Source: an uncultured Alphaproteobacteria bacterium
Lineage (GTDB): Bacteria; Pseudomonadota; Alphaproteobacteria; HIMB59; GCA-002718135
Length of the DNA: 60,688 bases
Assembly (NCBI GenBank): GCA_902621305.1
Contig: CACNLM010000010.1
Span: 1 to 60,688, forward strand
Direction of reading: 5' to 3'
Shown in pieces: positions 56,250-60,688 of the stretch. The translations under genes and the position numbers were made by a program. Every line of letters starts with the position of its first letter. Position 1 is the first letter of the stretch. A model generated the notes under the pieces. The model was given only the letters and a program-made list of their open reading frames with translations. It was not told the DNA's origin and did no database searches.

Positions 56250-56290
56250 TTGTATTTTTCATCTAATCTAACTATTACCTTTTTATCAAA

Positions 56291-57475
56291 ATGAATTTGC
56301 ATGAATACCAAGCTAAAGATCTACTAAGAAAGTATAATCTACCTATACTTGAAGGCAAAAGTTACATTGAAAATGTTGATGGGTTAGAAAAAGATTTACA
56401 AAATATAAAAGGACCGCCTTGGGTTATCAAATCACAAATACATGCTGGTGGAAGAGGAGCAGGAAAATTTTTAAAACCATTTAATACAAAAGGTGGAGTA
56501 CAAATAACAGAATCAATTGATGATGCACAAAAAATTGCAAAAGGAATGATGGGTAACATATTGATTACAAAACAAACAGGTAATGAAGGAAAGTTAGTAA
56601 ATAGAATTTATTTAGAAGCTGGATGTGAAATTGATAGGGAATATTATTTAAGTATTCTTCTTGATAGGAATCAATCAAAATTAATGATGATGGTATCTGA
56701 TGCTGGTGGTGTAGACATAGAAGATGTAGCTGAGAAAACACCAGAAAGAATTCAATATGTTTATTTTGATAACTTAGAAGATTTCACAATTAGTGATAGT
56801 TTTCAAAATAAATTAAATTTTTCAATTAATGAATTTAACCAATTTAAAGAAATTATTTCAAATTTATGTAAGGCATATGTCGAAATAGATGCTTCTTTAA
56901 TTGAAATTAATCCTCTTGTTGTGACAAAAGATGAAAGACTAATTCTTTTAGATGCTAAAATTAATATTGATGATAATGCTCTGTATAGACAGGCTGACAT
57001 TGAAAAATTAAAAGATACTTCAGAAGAAAATAATTTAGAACTTGAAGCTTCTGAAAACGATATGGTTTACATTAAGCTGGATGGAAAAATAGGCTGTATG
57101 GTTAATGGAGCTGGACTCGCTATGGCAACTATGGACATTATCAAACAATTTGGAATGGAGCCAGCCAATTTTTTAGATTTAGGTGGTACTGCAAATAAAG
57201 AAAGAGCCATTAAAGCTTTCAAGATCATTCAATCAGATAAAAACGTGCAATCAGTCTTTATAAATATTTTTGGAGGAATTATCCATTGTGATATGATTGC
57301 TAATGGCATCATTGATGCAATTAAAGAATTAGAATTTAAACTTCCTGTTGTTGTACGTTTTCAAGGAACAAATTCTAAAGAAGGAAGAGACATTATAAAT
57401 AATTCTTCATTAGGATTAATTTCCATTGATGATTTTTCAAATGCAGCTCAGAAAGCTGTGGAGTTATCAGAATAG
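56291..57475 (+). CDS. sucC: Succinyl-CoA synthetase beta subunit
   Basis: ADP-forming succinyl-CoA ligase beta chain, 394 residues. ATP-grasp features: [18 protein letters not shown] at the start, [16 protein letters not shown] near residue 46-61, INPLVV near 206-211, and [16 protein letters not shown] near 324-339 as the C-terminal helix interacting with the alpha chain. Length is normal. It shares one base with sucD. Confidence 0.97.
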   Translation: MNLHEYQAKDLLRKYNLPILEGKSYIENVDGLEKDLQNIKGPPWVIKSQIHAGGRGAGKFLKPFNTKGGVQITESIDDAQKIAKGMMGNILITKQTGNEGKLVNRIYLEAGCEIDREYYLSILLDRNQSKLMMMVSDAGGVDIEDVAEKTPERIQYVYFDNLEDFTISDSFQNKLNFSINEFNQFKEIISNLCKAYVEIDASLIEINPLVVTKDERLILLDAKINIDDNALYRQADIEKLKDTSEENNLELEASENDMVYIKLDGKIGCMVNGAGLAMATMDIIKQFGMEPANFLDLGGTANKERAIKAFKIIQSDKNVQSVFINIFGGIIHCDMIANGIIDAIKELEFKLPVVVRFQGTNSKEGRDIINNSSLGLISIDDFSNAAQKAVELSE

Positions 57476-58359
57476 TGTCAATTTTAGTTAATAAAAAAAC
57501 AAGACTTATTTGCCAAGGCTTTACTGGTTCACAAGGAACATATCATTCTGAACAAGCTATAGAATATGGTACAAACCTTGTTGGTGGTGTCACGCCTGGA
57601 AAAGGAGGTCAGACCCATTTAAATTTACCAGTGTTTAATACTGTTGCCGATGCAGTCAAACAAACTGATGCAAACGCAACAGTTATTTATGTGCCTGCTA
57701 AGTTTGCTGCTAAAGCAATCCATGAAGCTTTAGATGCAAATATTGAATTAATTGTTTGTATTACAGAAGGTATTCCAGTCTTAGATATGATTGATATAAA
57801 AAAAAGAATTATTAAAAATAAAACATATTTGATTGGACCAAACTGTCCAGGGTTAATCACACCTTCCGAATGCAAGATTGGAATCATGCCTGGCTTCATC
57901 CATAAAAAAGGTAAAATAGGAATAGTAAGTAGATCAGGAACATTAACTTATGAAGCTGTTGCACAGACAACAGAGGTAGGATTAGGTCAATCAACATGCG
58001 TTGGTATTGGTGGAGATCCAATACATGGTATGGATTTTATAGATTGTATAAAGTTATTTTTAGAAGATGATGAGACTGAGGGAATTTTAATGATTGGCGA
58101 AATTGGTGGCGAGGAAGAAGAAAATGCAGCAGAATTTATTTCAAACTCAAAAAGAAAAAAACCAGTTTCAGCATTTATAGCTGGACAATCGGCACCAAAA
58201 GGAAAACGTATGGGTCATGCAGGTGCTATCGTTTCAGGCTCAAAAGGTACAGCACATTCCAAAATTAAATCTTTAGAAAATGCTGGAGTTTTGGTGTCAA
58301 AATCCCCGGCATCGTTGGGAAAAACTATGAAATTAGCAATGCAAAATGGGAATAATTAG
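57475..58359 (+). CDS. sucD: Succinyl-CoA synthetase alpha subunit
   Basis: CoA-binding alpha chain carrying the phosphohistidine, 294 residues. The start is GTG overlapping the sucC stop by one base. CoA-binding [15 protein letters not shown] is near residue 13-27 and [15 protein letters not shown] near 72-86. The active His is in the [14 protein letters not shown] block near 248-261. It is followed after 51 bases by sucA. Confidence 0.97.
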   Translation: MSILVNKKTRLICQGFTGSQGTYHSEQAIEYGTNLVGGVTPGKGGQTHLNLPVFNTVADAVKQTDANATVIYVPAKFAAKAIHEALDANIELIVCITEGIPVLDMIDIKKRIIKNKTYLIGPNCPGLITPSECKIGIMPGFIHKKGKIGIVSRSGTLTYEAVAQTTEVGLGQSTCVGIGGDPIHGMDFIDCIKLFLEDDETEGILMIGEIGGEEEENAAEFISNSKRKKPVSAFIAGQSAPKGKRMGHAGAIVSGSKGTAHSKIKSLENAGVLVSKSPASLGKTMKLAMQNGNN

Positions 58360-58410
58360 TTTCCATTAGTATGATTGTTATGCGAAATGGTTTTAGTTTA
58401 ATAGAAATCT

Positions 58411-60688
58411 ATGAATGATACTTTCTTAAATAGTGCTAATGCGCCATATGTTGCCGAACTGTATTCTAAATTTAGAAATGACCCTGAAAGTGTGGACACA
58501 ACTTGGAAAGATTTTTTTAATAATTTAAATGAAGATGACTATTCTGTTCTTAAAGATTTTGGAGGACCAGAATGGAAAGAACGTCCATCAAGTATAATAG
58601 ATAAAAATTACATAACTAAGGTTATAAAATCAAATGCGAATTACAATTCTGAAGAATTTAGAGTTTCAACTTTAGATTCAATTAGAGCATTAAGGTTAAT
58701 TAGAGCTTTTAGAATTAATGGACATTTAATTGCAGATCTTGATCCTTTAGGAATATCTGAAAGAGAGTATCCTCAAGAATTAGATTATAAAAGCTATGGT
58801 TTCATTGAATCAGATTTAGAAAAAGAAATATTCATTGATGGAAGTTTGGGTTTAGAAAAAGGTAAATTAAAAAATATTATTAAAATATTAAAAGAAACTT
58901 ATTCTGCTTCAATTGGTGTTGAATTTTTACACATACAACAAGCTGAACAAAAACAATGGGTACAAGAAAGAATTGAAGAAGTAAGAAATAAAACAAATTT
59001 TACAAGTGAAGGAAAAAAAGCAATCTATAAAAGATTAGTAGAATCAGAACTATTTGAGCAGTTTTTAGATAAAAAGTTTTTAGGTACAAAGAGATACGGT
59101 ATCGAAGGTGGTGAAGCGATGATACCTGGGATAGAGCAAATTGTTAAACAGGCATGTTTGTCTGGAATTGAAGATATTATTATTGGAACAGCTCATCGAG
59201 GTAGACTAACACTTCTATCAAGTGTTTTGGAAATGCCTTACAAAAAAATATTATCAAAATTCCAAGGATCTTTAAACGATCCAAATGAGGTACTAGGTTC
59301 GGGTGATGTAAAATATCATTTAGGAGTTTCTGCTGATCGTGAATTTGAAAAAAAGAAAATTCATTTATCGCTCACTTCTAACCCATCACATTTAGAAGCA
59401 GTTAACCCAGTTGTGGCAGGAAAAGTAAGAGCTAAACAAACTTTAGCTAAAGATAAAACAACAGATAAAGTTATAGGTTTATTAATTCACGGAGATGCAG
59501 CAATAGCTGGACAAGGAGTTGTGGCCGAAACATTTGCTATGTCACAATTAAGAGGGTTTAAAACAGGTGGCACCATTCACTTTGTAATTAACAATCAGAT
59601 AGGTTTTACAACTATGCCACAATATGGACGATCAGCACCTTATTGCACTGAAATTGCAAAAATGGTTCAAGCGCCAATATTTCATGTTAATGGCGATGAC
59701 CCAGAAGCAGTAGTTCATGTTTGTAGACTTGCAACAGAATTTAGAAATAAATTTAAAGTCGATGTTGTTGTAGATATGTTTTGTTACAGGAGATCAGGAC
59801 ATAACGAAGCTGATGAACCTTCTTTCACTCAGCCACTTATGTATAAGGCTATAAAGAAACAAATCACAACAAGAAAAAAATATGAAAAAAAATTAATTGA
59901 GAATAATACTCTTTCTGAAGAAGAATCTAAAGACATTGTAGATTCTTTTAAAAATTTTTTAGATAAAGAATTTGAGTCAACTAAAAATTATAAACCAAAT
60001 AAAGTAGATTGGTTAGAGGGAACTTGGACAGGTTTATCTACTGCAACATTTGATGCAAGAAGAGGAAAAACATCTGTAAAAGAAAAAACATTAATTAACG
60101 TTGCTAAAAAAATTCATGAAATACCTGCAGATTTTAATGCTCATAGAAGAATAAAAAAAATTTATGGGGATCGATTAACAAGTATCATCAACGGCAAAGG
60201 TATTGATTGGGCAACCTCTGAAAGTTTAGCTTTAGCAACACTTCTTGATGAGGGATACGGTGTTCGAATATCTGGACAAGATGTTGGAAGAGGAACATTT
60301 AGTCATAGACATGGTGTTCTATACGATCAAGAAAACGAAAATCGTTTTGTTCCATTAAGACACTTTCAAAACAAGCAAGGTTACTTTGAAATTATAGATA
60401 GTTTTTTATCTGAATTTGGTGTTCTTGGTTTTGAATATGGATATTCGCAAGTTGATCCTAAGACACTTGTTATATGGGAAGCACAGTTTGGCGATTTTGC
60501 AAATGGTGCACAAATTATGATTGATCAATTCATAAGCTCTGGAGAAAGAAAATGGTTGAGAATGTCTGGGTTAACGATGCTTCTTCCCCACGGACATGAG
60601 GGTCAAGGTCCTGAGCATACAAGTGGAAGATTAGAAAGATTTTTACAGATGTGTGCGGAAGATAATATGCAAATTGTTAATTGTACAA
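58411..60688 (+). CDS. sucA: 2-oxoglutarate dehydrogenase E1 component (right end cut by window)
   Basis: Thiamine-diphosphate subunit of the 2-oxoglutarate dehydrogenase complex, partial at 759 residues, with the C-terminal part beyond the window edge. It starts MNDTFLNSANAPYVAELYSKF, the E1o N-terminal segment that binds E2. Other markers are EGGEAMIPGIEQ near 232, TAHRGRLTLLSSVLEMPYK near 257-276, SHLEAVNPVVAGKVRAKQ near 328-346, and CYRRSGHNEADEPSFTQP near 458-476. It follows the sdh-mdh-suc block; sucB and lpd would be expected next. Confidence 0.96.
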   Translation, partial: MNDTFLNSANAPYVAELYSKFRNDPESVDTTWKDFFNNLNEDDYSVLKDFGGPEWKERPSSIIDKNYITKVIKSNANYNSEEFRVSTLDSIRALRLIRAFRINGHLIADLDPLGISEREYPQELDYKSYGFIESDLEKEIFIDGSLGLEKGKLKNIIKILKETYSASIGVEFLHIQQAEQKQWVQERIEEVRNKTNFTSEGKKAIYKRLVESELFEQFLDKKFLGTKRYGIEGGEAMIPGIEQIVKQACLSGIEDIIIGTAHRGRLTLLSSVLEMPYKKILSKFQGSLNDPNEVLGSGDVKYHLGVSADREFEKKKIHLSLTSNPSHLEAVNPVVAGKVRAKQTLAKDKTTDKVIGLLIHGDAAIAGQGVVAETFAMSQLRGFKTGGTIHFVINNQIGFTTMPQYGRSAPYCTEIAKMVQAPIFHVNGDDPEAVVHVCRLATEFRNKFKVDVVVDMFCYRRSGHNEADEPSFTQPLMYKAIKKQITTRKKYEKKLIENNTLSEEESKDIVDSFKNFLDKEFESTKNYKPNKVDWLEGTWTGLSTATFDARRGKTSVKEKTLINVAKKIHEIPADFNAHRRIKKIYGDRLTSIINGKGIDWATSESLALATLLDEGYGVRISGQDVGRGTFSHRHGVLYDQENENRFVPLRHFQNKQGYFEIIDSFLSEFGVLGFEYGYSQVDPKTLVIWEAQFGDFANGAQIMIDQFISSGERKWLRMSGLTMLLPHGHEGQGPEHTSGRLERFLQMCAEDNMQIVNCT

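Overview
This window is a dense, A+T-rich stretch of chromosome. Essentially every gap is under 350 bases, stops and starts overlap often, and AGA/AAA/ATT-type codons dominate. The gene content is alphaproteobacterial: GcrA, the SUV3-like helicase/FdxA/CarD/RpoH neighbourhood, IalB, a ChrR-type anti-sigma with its ECF sigma, and sdhCDAB-mdh-sucCD-sucA in a row. Small size, low G+C and weak Shine-Dalgarno signals suggest a streamlined marine lineage such as SAR11 or HIMB59-like bacteria. That placement is inference from layout; no rRNA is present to confirm it. I see no insertion sequence, prophage, CRISPR array or integron.

Layout. 1-5.4 kb: asparagine synthase with a fructosamine-kinase-like gene, a DUF3429 membrane protein, an asparaginase II, and a ChrR-like/ECF sigma pair. 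5.4-10.7 kb: IalB-like secreted protein, argG, a GT9-like glycosyltransferase, folD, yggT, a methyltransferase and a solitary amino-acid-binding protein. 10.7-16.1 kb: a complete minus-strand cytochrome c maturation operon ccmABCDEFGH, including a 34-codon ccmD. 16.1-16.7 kb: a 58-residue lysine-repeat protein with a structured leader and tandem terminators. 16.7-25.5 kb: acnA, SUV3-like helicase, TerB-like protein, fdxA, carD, a metallophosphoesterase-like protein that has lost its metal ligands, rpoH and a PagL-like protein. 25.5-33.1 kb: dusA, carbonic anhydrase, panB, dxs, an M29 aminopeptidase, an MFS transporter with a 40-residue membrane peptide, and gcrA.

33.3-46.1 kb: pgk; the minus-strand run dapF-mtaB-ftsY-yciB; the plus-strand run ffh-rpsP-rimM-trmD-rplS-leuC-leuD-leuB-asd; and a tRNA-Arg(UCG). 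The two SRP GTPases, FtsY and Ffh, lie on either side of dapF/mtaB. 46.1-51.7 kb: nucleoside hydrolase, DUF924, family-5-type uracil-DNA glycosylase, a second MFS transporter, a hidden 46-codon gene, a ZapE/AFG1 ATPase and an alpha/beta hydrolase. 51.7-60.7 kb: a 330-base non-coding stretch with a probable structured RNA and a 12-base direct repeat, then the TCA block sdhCDAB-mdh-sucC-sucD-sucA; sucA runs off the right edge.

No single spectacular new system is evident. The observations most worth following are a ChrR-type anti-sigma factor without its zinc ligands, a pseudo-phosphatase in the CarD-RpoH cluster, two structured leaders (lysine-repeat gene and ffh), the structured RNA upstream of sdhC, near-identical acidic tails on ribosomal proteins S16 and L19, and two tiny unannotated genes in tight operon positions.
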